A stretch of DNA of 64,000 nucleotides from Gemmatimonas sp. UBA7669 (GTDB taxonomy: Bacteria; Gemmatimonadota; Gemmatimonadetes; Gemmatimonadales; Gemmatimonadaceae), in NCBI RefSeq assembly GCF_002483225.1, contig NZ_DLHL01000015.1, positions 71,678-135,677 on the forward strand, read 5' to 3'. The notes under the pieces are model-generated. The model made no database searches. It was not told the origin of the DNA and was given only the letters and a program-made list of their open reading frames with translations. The position numbers and the translations under genes were made by a program. Below are positions 34,789-43,057 of the stretch, piece after piece; the stretch's first letter is position 1, and every line of letters begins with the position of its first letter.

Positions 34789-36486
34789 TTACTTGCAAAA
34801 GGCCTTGATGACCTGATCGGCGTATGGATCGAGCTGAGCGACCTGCCCCATCAGCTGGCGCGTCACATCGGGTGAGAATGAACCACCACGAGGCAACAGG
34901 ATCTGCGCTTCGACGAACATGTCCTTGGCCGCCTTGGCACCCGCACAATCCTTCGCTGCGGCCGCCGCCTGCACCTTGGCGTAGCCATACTGCACATACG
35001 TCGCGCCGAGCAGGAACTGCGCCTGCGCCTTGATGTCGGGCGTTGCAACCGATTCAGCGTACTTCAGCTGGTCGACGGCCACCTTGAAGTCATCTTCGCT
35101 CTTGCTGGCCCCCGCCTTGCGCGACGCTTCCTGCGCGGCGCCGAGCAACTGGCCGCGAAGCAGCGAGGAGGTATCTCCGGCAGCGATGGCGTCCTTGATA
35201 GCCGGCACAATGTCCTGACCGAGATCCTTCAGCGTAAGGATGCGAATGAGCGTGCCGTTTTCCACCGGCACCTTGTTCGCCACCGCCTTGTCCAGCGCCT
35301 CAAGGGCCTGCTGGTTCTGGCCGGCGCTGCGCAGCGACACGATCTGGTCGTAGACCAGCGAGGGCTGGTTGGGGAACTTGGCCAGACCCTGAGCCGCCGT
35401 CTCCGCCGCCTTCTGGTACTGGCTGTCGGCCTGATAGGCGCGCGAGGTGCGGATGAAGTACGTGGTGTCGGCAAACGAGGTGTCGAGCGCGATCAGCTCC
35501 TTGCCCTGCGCATGCGCCGCCGCATAGTCCTTGGTAGCCAGCAGGATGATCCAGCGCAGACGCAGCAGCTCGGAGTCACCCGGGTTGGCCTGCACGGCCT
35601 CGTCCACCACCGGGCGCGCCGCGGCCGGATTGGCGACCTTGGCCAGCGCTTCCACCACCGTCTTCTGGAGACGCGGGTTCTTCGGATCGGTAGACAGGAG
35701 ACGCGTGAGCGTCACCACCACCGAGTCGCTCTGACCGGCCGCCTGGTAGGCGTCGGCGAGGATTTCGAGGCCGTAGCGGCTCTTGGGATCGTACTTCGTG
35801 ATTTCCTGCGCCACCGCCATCTTTTCGGCAGCCGGTGCTTCCCGCGACACCAGCACGTTGGCCCAGCAAATGCGCGCCAGCGTGGCCTTGGGATAAGCGG
35901 CTACGCCTTCCTTTGCCGCCGCGATGGCCTCATCCCACTTCTGCTGACGGGCGGAGGCGATGCACTTCTTTTCGGCGTCGAGCTGCTTGCGGGCTTCCTT
36001 GAGCTCCACCGCCATGGCCTTGGAGGCGTCGCTGAAGTTCTTGGCTTCGAACACGCCGAGCGGCTGCACGAGCGAGTTGTCGCGGGCCAGCACCAGCGCC
36101 GCTTCGAGCCTCACACCCGATTCCGACTTGGTGGCCGACCCGGTGATGTACTCGTCGGCGCGCAGCAGCGAGGCCAGCGCCTTCTGGTCATGCGGCTCGA
36201 GCGCTTCCGTGGTGGGGAAACCCGAGGCTTCAAGCGTGGCGGTGAGGTCCTGCTTGGGCAGGACGTACACCTGCTTGAAGGGGAAGTCACTGGTCATGCG
36301 CGAACGCACCGCGTCCGCCGCCTGCACCCCCAGGCCCTTCTCCGCGGAGCGGAACACCGCGACCATGACGCGCGTCGCATTCGGATCGGGGACCCGATTG
36401 TACTGGGCCGACGCCACCGAAGGCAGCAACGTGCCTCCGAGAGCCAAACCGATTCCGGCGATCGCCTGGATATGCCGTGTCTTCAA
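34789..36486 (-). CDS. Exported TPR-repeat protein of unknown function
   Basis: 565 residues from TTG 36486, chosen because a strong GGAGG lies eight bases upstream; the next codons read KTRHIQ. A signal peptide is cleaved after VASA (about residue 27). Residues 30-160 form a separate domain with a FRSAEKGLGVQAADAVRSRM stretch, like the start of CsgG/TolB-N-type envelope proteins. The rest is helical TPR-type repeats (EAIAAAKEGVAAYPKATLA, RYGLEILADAYQAAGQSDS, ALEALDKAVANK). It is probably periplasmic. Gene order is tRNA-Val, this gene, strong terminator, so it is monocistronic. Confidence 0.85.
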   Translation of the reverse strand: MKTRHIQAIAGIGLALGGTLLPSVASAQYNRVPDPNATRVMVAVFRSAEKGLGVQAADAVRSRMTSDFPFKQVYVLPKQDLTATLEASGFPTTEALEPHDQKALASLLRADEYITGSATKSESGVRLEAALVLARDNSLVQPLGVFEAKNFSDASKAMAVELKEARKQLDAEKKCIASARQQKWDEAIAAAKEGVAAYPKATLARICWANVLVSREAPAAEKMAVAQEITKYDPKSRYGLEILADAYQAAGQSDSVVVTLTRLLSTDPKNPRLQKTVVEALAKVANPAAARPVVDEAVQANPGDSELLRLRWIILLATKDYAAAHAQGKELIALDTSFADTTYFIRTSRAYQADSQYQKAAETAAQGLAKFPNQPSLVYDQIVSLRSAGQNQQALEALDKAVANKVPVENGTLIRILTLKDLGQDIVPAIKDAIAAGDTSSLLRGQLLGAAQEASRKAGASKSEDDFKVAVDQLKYAESVATPDIKAQAQFLLGATYVQYGYAKVQAAAAAKDCAGAKAAKDMFVEAQILLPRGGSFSPDVTRQLMGQVAQLDPYADQVIKAFCK

Positions 36487-36657
36487 CGTCGTAACCTCCG
36501 CACCGGAAGCCGTGGGTCCCCGTCAACGGGGCTGGGACAACCCGCGGGCCGTGCGCAAGCCGGCGGGTCTGGGGGGGAAACTGCGAAACTGCGTTACCCA
36601 GTGACAGCCGGCAAGTGTGACGGATGCCATCGGGCCCTGCAGGTGGGACAACTGCGA

Positions 36658-36731
36658 TGGGCGAAGAGGGACTCGAACCCCCGACCCCCTGTGTGTAAGA
36701 CAGGTGCTCTAACCAACTGAGCTATTCGCCC
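36658..36731 (-). tRNA. tRNA-Val (anticodon TAC)
   Basis: The minus strand folds as a full cloverleaf: acceptor GGGCGAA/TTCGCCC, D stem GCTC/GAGC, anticodon stem CCTGT/ACAGG with loop CTTACAC (anticodon TAC), variable loop, T stem GGGGG/CCCTC with one G-T pair and loop TTCGAGT. The discriminator is A at 36658. CCA is not encoded. Confidence 0.96.
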
Positions 36732-36896
36732 GCGATACGAGCCACCCACCCACTCCGTTGATAAACGTACAAGATCCGTCGCCCCGGCGTTCCTGGTCGG
36801 GCGAAGATTTAACCGGATTGTCACGTTTCCCGGGGACGAGTCCCGGCTGAGCCCGGCTCCGGGTGGCGGGAGCGGGCGCGAAGTCGAACTGGGCGG

Positions 36897-37067
36897 TCAG
36901 CCCTTGAGAATGGCCAGCGGGATGAGCACCACGTAGCCCAGCACAAGCAGGATGGGCGCGATGGTTTCGCCCCCGCGGGCGAGGTCGGCATAGCCCAGCA
37001 GCAGCGAGGCAGCCGCCAGTCCCCACAACAGCAGGGCCTTGGAACGGGACTTTTCGATCGAGGTCAT
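36897..37067 (-). CDS. Small two-TM membrane protein, 56 residues
   Basis: ATG 37067 to TGA 36897 encodes a basic N-terminus (MTSIEKSRSKA) and two hydrophobic helices (LLLWGLAAASLLLGYADLA and APILLVLGYVVLIPLAIL) ending in KG. The ATG overlaps the stop of the preceding metallopeptidase gene by four bases (ATGA), the coupling used throughout this operon, which makes it likely to be a real gene despite its size. Function unknown. It is the last gene before the tRNA. Confidence 0.8.
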   Translation of the reverse strand: MTSIEKSRSKALLLWGLAAASLLLGYADLARGGETIAPILLVLGYVVLIPLAILKG

Positions 37068-38206
37068 GCCGGAGGATATCGGGGCGAGGATGGCCCGGGC
37101 AAGGGTGCCACCGGCTCCGGGTCCGATTCCGGTTCGGCCTCAGGGTCCGATGTCACGCCTTCCGGTATGTCCAGCAGCGCCTGCAGGCTGCTCTCGCGCA
37201 AGGCGGCCTCCTGCGCGGCGTCGGCCGCCCGCATGGCCTCGAGACGCGCCCGGTCCCGTTTGCGCCGCTGCACCACCAACGGCACGAGGGCCAAAGACAA
37301 CAGACCGACCACAGCCGAGACGTTGGTGACCAGTGCGAGCGCGCCGTAGCGCCGACGGGTCTGCGATTGCCAGTGCTTCTCGAAGGCCTCACCGGTCATG
37401 CCATAGCTGCTGCGCAGCGCCTTCTCGAAGGAGTTGGTGCTCTCCCACTCGACAAAGAAGCGCGCGAGACCGGCATCGCCTCCCAACTCGCGGAGTTCCG
37501 ACACGATGCGATGCGCCATGGCATAGCTCCACGAGGCTTCCATGCCGCCGCCGCGGAAACCGTCTTCGAGCGCCTCGAAGCTGGGCAGCGTGCGCCACAC
37601 CATGCCCAGTGTGGTCTCGAACACCTGCTCACGCGAGAACTCACCGGCGGCCACACTGGCATAGCCCTCGTCAAACCAGCGCGAGGGACGGGGCCCCAAC
37701 TGCTCGTGCAGCGCGAGATGCGCCATTTCGTGTCGCAGCACGATCAGTGGATCGCCCGCGTCGGAACTGGCGTAACCGCCCTGCATGATGATGCGCTGCT
37801 GGTCAGGGAAGGCGATGGCCGCGCCCCACTCCGGCGCAAAGGGCCCGACCCACTGGCGAAAGGTGTCCGCGTCGGGCGCCACGGCAATGAGCACGCGGGC
37901 CGCGGATGGGCGCAGTCCGGGAAAGCGATCGTTGGCCACGGCTGACGCCATGAGCGCGCGGGCGAGGCGCTCATCGCGCCGCCCGGCCACCACCGTGAAT
38001 CGCCCGTTGTCGAGTCGGATGCCCTGCGCGCCGGTCTCCGGTGCACCTTGCGCCACCGCTACCGATGCGCGCAGACCCGGGATGCTCTGCGCCCCAGACC
38101 CGAGCCACAGGGCCAGGACCACGCCCAAGACCGTCAGGTATCGACGAAGACGAGTTCCTGATTGGCCGACACGAGATCGAGAAGCGCTGCGCAGCGTTTG
38201 CCCCAT
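37064..38206 (-). CDS. Membrane-anchored HExxH metallopeptidase (peptidase MA-like)
   Basis: 380 residues from ATG 38206, giving a basic n-region and signal segment (YLTVLGVVLALWLGSGA). This start overlaps the previous gene by 73 bp; later starts would remove the basic region. The domain has zinc motif RHEMAHLALHEQ (HExxH) and, 19 residues on, WFDEGYASVAAG, the gluzincin-type third ligand region seen in peptidase MA-like proteins. A C-terminal TM (ALVTNVSAVVGLLSLALVPLVV) is followed by a charged, acidic Pro-rich cytoplasmic tail. The catalytic domain should face the periplasm. Its link to the chemosensory genes upstream is only by operon position. Confidence 0.82.
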   Translation of the reverse strand: MGQTLRSASRSRVGQSGTRLRRYLTVLGVVLALWLGSGAQSIPGLRASVAVAQGAPETGAQGIRLDNGRFTVVAGRRDERLARALMASAVANDRFPGLRPSAARVLIAVAPDADTFRQWVGPFAPEWGAAIAFPDQQRIIMQGGYASSDAGDPLIVLRHEMAHLALHEQLGPRPSRWFDEGYASVAAGEFSREQVFETTLGMVWRTLPSFEALEDGFRGGGMEASWSYAMAHRIVSELRELGGDAGLARFFVEWESTNSFEKALRSSYGMTGEAFEKHWQSQTRRRYGALALVTNVSAVVGLLSLALVPLVVQRRKRDRARLEAMRAADAAQEAALRESSLQALLDIPEGVTSDPEAEPESDPEPVAPLPGPSSPRYPPA

Positions 38207-39093
38207 GGACTGAACTTGTTGGCCGCGCTGCCGCTCTGCCATGCCTGCAGGGCGTCTGCGCGTCGCCCGCATTCCCAGTGCGTGCGTCCCAGCTCATACC
38301 ACGCCTGCACGAGGTTGGGTCCCTTCTGCAGCGCCTGACGGAGCGTCAACGCGGCCGCGTCGTGTGCGCCCAGCGTGCGCTGGAGCTGCGCGCGGTAGAG
38401 GTGCGCATACAGCGCGGCCCGCCCGTCGCCCGAAGCCGCGGCCTGCTCGAGACAGCGATCGGCGTCGGTGAAATGCCCCTGTAGCGCCAGCCAGCGCCCC
38501 CAGACCATGACGGCCAGGGCATCGTCGGGGGCCTGTGCACGCGCCTGTTCCAACGGCGCGTGGGCGGCGTCAAGCTGGCCGTCATTGACGTAGGCCCAGG
38601 CCAGCAGCACCAGCGCCTCAACCTGCCCCGGCGCCAACGCCAGGGCCTTCTGCAGTGCGACGATGGCCTCGGGCACCTGCCCCAGCGACAGCAGGTTCCA
38701 ACCCTTCTCCACGAAGGTGGACGCGCCGAGCAGGTCTACGCGCGCTGAGATGGGAGCGGCTGCGGTGGACGGCGCCTGCGCCGACGGCGATTGATCTGGG
38801 GCCACACTCGGCGTATTGGCGTTGAGCACCTTCCAGCGCTCGGCCAGCGCCTTCACCGCGTCCTTGGCCGACTGCGCGGCCAGCAGGGCGGCGTCGGCTT
38901 CGCGGAAGCAGGCGATGATGTCGTCCTTGAGCTGTGCGGTGCGGCGGGCCGCGTCCGCAGTTGACGTGTCATCGCCCGCTTGCCCGATGGCTTTCTCAAT
39001 GGCATCAGCCACTTGAGCAAGCCTGGCCGACAGCGGCTGACCGCTGGCGTCCAGCCACTCCGGGCGCGGCGTGTTCGGTTGCGCGTCGCTCAT
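38134..39093 (-). CDS. TPR protein of the chemosensory cluster
   Basis: 319 residues from ATG 39093 (MSDAQPNTPRPEW); the longer frame to 39345 lies inside the CheW-like gene. The N-terminus (1-100) is a charged helical region with Ala-rich coiled coil (LKDDIIACFREADAALLAAQSAKDAVKAL). Residues 130-300 hold four or five TPR-like repeats (GWNLLSLGQVPEAIVALQKALALAPG, LLAWAYVNDGQLDAAHAPLEQAR). No signal peptide, so it is cytoplasmic. Probably a scaffold for the neighbouring CheW/CheB proteins; inference from context only. Confidence 0.8.
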   Translation of the reverse strand: MSDAQPNTPRPEWLDASGQPLSARLAQVADAIEKAIGQAGDDTSTADAARRTAQLKDDIIACFREADAALLAAQSAKDAVKALAERWKVLNANTPSVAPDQSPSAQAPSTAAAPISARVDLLGASTFVEKGWNLLSLGQVPEAIVALQKALALAPGQVEALVLLAWAYVNDGQLDAAHAPLEQARAQAPDDALAVMVWGRWLALQGHFTDADRCLEQAAASGDGRAALYAHLYRAQLQRTLGAHDAAALTLRQALQKGPNLVQAWYELGRTHWECGRRADALQAWQSGSAANKFSPWGKRCAALLDLVSANQELVFVDT

Positions 39094-39100
39094 TGGCTGC

Positions 39101-39631
39101 TCATGCGTGCGCCGTCTCCGCTGCGCGCAAGAGACGCGGCACATCGAGCACCCAACACGGTTCGTCGTCGCGCGGGAACTGCCCCACCACAAACGCCCAG
39201 GGCGCGTCGTCACCTGCACCGGCAACGCGCGCGGTTTCGATGGCGCGCACCTCGTAGACATGCGAGACATCGAGCAGCATGCGCGCGGCGCCATGGCGCA
39301 GCACGAGCGTGCGCGGCAGTGCCTGAGCGTGCGGATGCAGCGCACAGACCTCGTGTGCAGTGGCTCGTCGCTCGGGCAAAGTCAGCGTGGGCATGTGCGC
39401 TGCCGCGGCATGCGTGCTGGTTTGCTGACGGGGCACGACACGTTCCACCTGCTCTACGGGAAATGCCAGCAGGACGTTCTCAACGCGGCAGATGACAAAC
39501 GTCGAACGCTCGACATCCGGCGTGCGACGACGGCGGGCATTGCCCACTGCCGTGCGAAACGGCGTGGACGTCTGCGATGGGCGTGAGTCCGCACTCGTTG
39601 CGACGGCACCGTGTGTTTCGACCTGACTCAT
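39101..39631 (-). CDS. CheW-like coupling protein (second copy)
   Basis: 176 residues, ATG overlapping the cheB stop (ATGA). After a 40-residue low-complexity N-terminus comes a CheW-type SH3-like domain: TFVICRVENVLLAFPVEQVERVV, TLTLPERRATAHEVCALH, and AFVVGQFPRDDEPCWVLDVPRLL. It is more divergent than the CheW at 52.3-52.8 kb and has no NVRG-type motif. CheW proteins bridge receptors and the CheA kinase. A divergent second CheW may serve a different receptor class or an alternative partner. Confidence 0.78.
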   Translation of the reverse strand: MSQVETHGAVATSADSRPSQTSTPFRTAVGNARRRRTPDVERSTFVICRVENVLLAFPVEQVERVVPRQQTSTHAAAAHMPTLTLPERRATAHEVCALHPHAQALPRTLVLRHGAARMLLDVSHVYEVRAIETARVAGAGDDAPWAFVVGQFPRDDEPCWVLDVPRLLRAAETAHA

Positions 39632-40854
39632 GCGTCGTTCTCCGACGTTGTGCGCGGTGCAGTAAAGGGCGTTTGCGTTTGCATTTGCGTTTGCGCTTGC
39701 GTTTGCGCCACCACCTGTGCAATGGCCGTCACAAGATCAGCAAGCGGCACCCCACCCGACAAACCCGCAGCGCGGCGCGCGGCCTCCGGCATACCGGGAA
39801 TGATGCACGTGGCGGCGTCCTGTACCATGACTGGTGCCCCCGCTTCCTGCATCGCAGCGAGGCCCTGTGCGCCGTCACGTCCCATGCCCGTCATCACCAC
39901 GCCCAGCGCCTGCGGCCCAAACACTTCGGCCACCGATCCGAACAGGTAGTCGGCCGCGGGACGCACCCCCCAGAGCGGCGCGTCGTCATGCAGCGCCACC
40001 CGCGGCTGCTCGCGCGGACCGCGCACGCGCAGATGCCACCCGCCGGGCGCGATGTACACATGCCCCGCCCGCAGCGGCTCGTCGGCCACCGCCTCAGCCA
40101 CCCGCAGCCGCGACGCGGCGCCCAAGCGCTGCGCAAAGCTGGCCGTGAAGCCGGCCGGCATGTGCTGCACCACCACCACCGCCACGTCGCTCCAGTTGGG
40201 CAATTGCGGAATGACGCGAGCCAGTGCCGCCGGACCGCCCGTGGATGCCGCAATGGCCACCACCAGGCGCGGCGCCTGCCCGGACGCACCGCCCGTTGCC
40301 CTGTGCGCCGTAGCCACTGCCGACGCCAGCTGCGGCAACGGCGACGACATGACGGTTGACCGGCGTGTGTCAGGCTGAGACGGCCGCCACTGCGCATGCG
40401 CGGCCCCACGCAGGGCCTGCAGCAGCTGATCGCGCACCAGATCGAGATCGAGGCTGATGGCGCCGGACGGCTTGCGCACAAAATCCACCGCACCGGCTTC
40501 GAGCGCCCGCAGCGTGGCGTCGATGCCGCCGTGTGTGGTACCGGCGCTGAGCATCACCACCGGACGCGGCGCCTCGCGCATGATCTGGGTGAGCGCACTG
40601 AGCCCGTCGAGGCCCGGCATGTCCACGTCGAGCGTGATGAGATCGGGGTTGAGCGTCTGCACCTGCCGGAGTGCATCGTGCCCGTCGCGCGCGGTGCCCA
40701 CCACCTCGAACTCACCGCTCGATTGCACGACATCGCTCACCAGACGGCGCATGAAGGCGCTGTCGTCCACCACCAGCACACGCCGGCGTGCCGTGACGGG
40801 TGCGCCGGGCACCGCGTGCCCGTCCGATGCCGCGATGCGCTCAGAGGATGACAT
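39628..40854 (-). CDS. cheB: Chemosensory methylesterase/deamidase CheB
   Basis: 408 residues from ATG 40854, overlapping cheD by 14 bp. The receiver domain (25-140) has VVDDSAFMRRLV with D30-D31, phospho-acceptor D76 in ITLDVDMPGLDG and a KPSGAISLDL linker. The C-terminal esterase domain carries the triad: S204 in AASTGG, H231 in QHMPAGFT, and Asp in MTGMGRDG. It would demethylate or deamidate receptor glutamates when phosphorylated by CheA. The opposing methyltransferase CheR is not in the window. The C-terminal tail contains a hexamer-encoded QT repeat. Confidence 0.96.
   Translation of the reverse strand: MSSSERIAASDGHAVPGAPVTARRRVLVVDDSAFMRRLVSDVVQSSGEFEVVGTARDGHDALRQVQTLNPDLITLDVDMPGLDGLSALTQIMREAPRPVVMLSAGTTHGGIDATLRALEAGAVDFVRKPSGAISLDLDLVRDQLLQALRGAAHAQWRPSQPDTRRSTVMSSPLPQLASAVATAHRATGGASGQAPRLVVAIAASTGGPAALARVIPQLPNWSDVAVVVVQHMPAGFTASFAQRLGAASRLRVAEAVADEPLRAGHVYIAPGGWHLRVRGPREQPRVALHDDAPLWGVRPAADYLFGSVAEVFGPQALGVVMTGMGRDGAQGLAAMQEAGAPVMVQDAATCIIPGMPEAARRAAGLSGGVPLADLVTAIAQVVAQTQAQTQMQTQTPFTAPRTTSENDA
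39671..39706 (-). repeat. Hexanucleotide repeat at the 3' end of cheB
   Basis: Six units of (G/A)(T/C)TTGC on the plus strand (39671-39706), encoding QTQAQTQMQTQT near the CheB C-terminus. Copy-number change would alter only the tail length, in frame. Confidence 0.9.
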
Positions 40855-41320
40855 GCGGCCCTCGCACCGTGCGCACATCGACTCGGCCCGTGCGCACATC
40901 GAAGAACACCGAACGTCCGAAGTCACCACCCACGGCCTCACCCACGATGGGCAGATCAGCGGCCGCACAGGCCGCACGCGCCGCTTGCACGTTGCGAATG
41001 CCAAGCCCCGACGAGCCAGGGGCCAGCAGCGGCGCAAACATCGAGGCCCCACCAACGAGCCGCGCACGGATTTCCGAGCTGGCGCCCAGCGCCCGCATGC
41101 GGGTGAGCATTTCAGGCACGGCCAGTGACGGCACCTTGCCCGCCTTGGGCGCGCCGGCGGTCAGCGCGAGATGCGGCAGCAGCACATGCGCCAAACCGCC
41201 CACGCAGCACTCGGCGTCGTGCAGCACGATGGCCACGCAGGACCCCAGCCCGACGGTGAACAGCGTCAGGTCTCCGGCCCCCACGGCAAGGTCGGCAATG
41301 CCCACGGATTTCTGCGTCAC
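40841..41320 (-). CDS. cheD: Chemoreceptor glutamine deamidase CheD
   Basis: 159 residues from GTG 41320, overlapping the upstream gene stop (GTGA). Catalytic Cys28 is in TVGLGSCVAIVLHD and His45 in GGLAHVLLPH. Further conserved are LVGGASMF and IRNVQAARAACAAADLPIVGEAVGGDFGRSVFFDVRTG. CheD deamidates receptor glutamines and in many species is regulated by CheC, which is also in this cluster (49.1-49.7 kb). That pairing supports a genuine CheC-CheD feedback loop. Confidence 0.95.
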   Translation of the reverse strand: MTQKSVGIADLAVGAGDLTLFTVGLGSCVAIVLHDAECCVGGLAHVLLPHLALTAGAPKAGKVPSLAVPEMLTRMRALGASSEIRARLVGGASMFAPLLAPGSSGLGIRNVQAARAACAAADLPIVGEAVGGDFGRSVFFDVRTGRVDVRTVRGPHVIL

Positions 41321-43014
41321 GGCACCGACGGCACGGCCCCCACGGGGGTCGCTCCATCGGTCGGCGTCGACACAGTCACAGGGTCAGCCGGAGGCGTGAG
41401 CGCAGCGAGGTTGGCGCGCACGATGCGATGCTCCGGATCGAATTGCAGGGCACTCTCCCAGGCCACGCGGGCGGCCACCAGGTCACCGCGGCGGTAGTGG
41501 ATGTTGCCCAGCTTGAGATACACGTCGGGGCCATGCGACGGCGCCAGACGGATCACACGGGACAGCGCGTCGAAGGCTTCGTCGTAGCGCTGCGCCCGAT
41601 ACAGATAGTCCCCGAGGTTCTTGTGCAGCTGCGGCAGCGACGCATCGGTGAGCAACGCGTGCTCGAGTGTGCGCGAGGCCCCCTCGTACTGTCCGCGCCG
41701 CTCCTGCACCACAGCCAGATTGTTGTGCAACACGACGGCCTGCGGGTAGTACTGCAGCCCTTCCTCCAACAAGGCCACTGCACGTTGCGTGTCCCCCCCC
41801 ACCGCCGCGGCAAGGGCTGCGGCGTGATACCACGCCGCCGATGGTTGGCGCGCACCAAACTGGGCACGCGCCGTTGACAGCGCTTCTTCGGCCGCCACCA
41901 ACTGCCCGGCCTCGAGCGCCAGTGTGGCCTGCAGCAGCGCCATGCGCGGATCGGGCGTCACACCGCCGCGCAGCGCCGCCTGATGCGCGGCCTCGAGCGT
42001 TGCGGACGCCTGCGCAAGCTTGCCACACTGTGCTTCGGCAAACGCCAGGTTGTGCAGCACACTGGGCGGCGCGTCAGCGGCTGCGGCGGCCTGCGCAAAC
42101 GTGGCCTGTGCCTCCGCCCATGCCCCCCGACGTGCCTGGACCAGGCCGAGGTGGAAGCGTGCCACCCCGTCGGCCTCACGCAATTCCAGGACGCGTTGAA
42201 ACTCACGCTCCGCCTCAGCCAGCATGCCCGTGCGATAAAACGCGATGCCGAGGTTGCGATGCTCCGCCACACGGCTTTCCGGGGGCGGCTGGCGCCGGGT
42301 GGCGCTGCGTCCCACGCGCTGCACATAGCCGGCGCTGATGAGCCCATACAGCGCCTTGCCGACATCAAACTCGCTGAGGCCACTGCGCTCCACCACGGCG
42401 TGCACATCGATCGTGCCGTCGAGCAGCGGAATGATACGTTCCTGCGACGTGCTGAGCGGCACCTCGATGCCCTGCAGCCGTGCGATATCCACCTCGAAAA
42501 TGAGATCGAGGCTGGGCAGCTTCTTTTCGATCTGCGACCACTCGTCCACTCGCCGCGCGCCTTCGAGCAGCAGCGTGTCGGCGCTGATGGACAGGAGTGG
42601 GGTGTCGGGCGCCGGGTCTTCGTCTGGCTCGAAGGTGAAGGTGCCCTGCGTCCAGGTGAAGAGGTGATAGACCGCCTCTTCCACCTGAAAGCGGAACTCC
42701 GACAACACGAGGTCGCGCTCGATGTCCCCGCCCTGCAGCAGCGCCTTGGCCAGAGCGTGATCGTCGTGCGCCGGCAACTGCGCGGCCTGGCGGGCGAGCT
42801 CGTCGGCCGCCAGCGCGCCAAGGCGCACGAGACGATCACCGAGTCGGTCGCGGCCGTTCACCAGCGCCGCGTGTACCACGCGGCCTTCGGCGAAGTGCAC
42901 CGTGCCGAAGCTGCCCTCACGCGCGATGCTGAGGCAGCCGGTCTTCTGTCCGAGTGCCAGCAACTGCAGCACGTCGGCGAGACTGGCTTCGCTGAGATTG
43001 CCACGAATGGCCAT
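41317..43014 (-). CDS. DUF4388 (PATAN-like) and TPR protein
   Basis: 565 residues from ATG 43014. Residues 1-115 form a DUF4388/PATAN-type domain (RGNLSEASLADVLQLLALGQKTGCLSI, FAEGRVVHAALVNGRDRLGDRLVRLG). Residues 180-250 resemble a winged helix (ERIIPLLDGTIDVHAVVERSG, ALYGLISAGYVQRVG). Residues 260-540 are TPR repeats (NLGIAFYRTGMLAEAEREFQRVLEL, NNLAVVQERRGQYEGASRTLEHAL, KNLGDYLYRAQRYDEAFDALSRVI). No membrane segment. PATAN domains are known in cyanobacterial and other signalling proteins with CheY-type partners. It begins 43 bases after the double AAA+ gene. Confidence 0.85.
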   Translation of the reverse strand: MAIRGNLSEASLADVLQLLALGQKTGCLSIAREGSFGTVHFAEGRVVHAALVNGRDRLGDRLVRLGALAADELARQAAQLPAHDDHALAKALLQGGDIERDLVLSEFRFQVEEAVYHLFTWTQGTFTFEPDEDPAPDTPLLSISADTLLLEGARRVDEWSQIEKKLPSLDLIFEVDIARLQGIEVPLSTSQERIIPLLDGTIDVHAVVERSGLSEFDVGKALYGLISAGYVQRVGRSATRRQPPPESRVAEHRNLGIAFYRTGMLAEAEREFQRVLELREADGVARFHLGLVQARRGAWAEAQATFAQAAAAADAPPSVLHNLAFAEAQCGKLAQASATLEAAHQAALRGGVTPDPRMALLQATLALEAGQLVAAEEALSTARAQFGARQPSAAWYHAAALAAAVGGDTQRAVALLEEGLQYYPQAVVLHNNLAVVQERRGQYEGASRTLEHALLTDASLPQLHKNLGDYLYRAQRYDEAFDALSRVIRLAPSHGPDVYLKLGNIHYRRGDLVAARVAWESALQFDPEHRIVRANLAALTPPADPVTVSTPTDGATPVGAVPSVP

Positions 43015-43057
43015 CAGCCGCGCGCCTCCACAGGTGTCGACACCACCGAGCGCGCCA

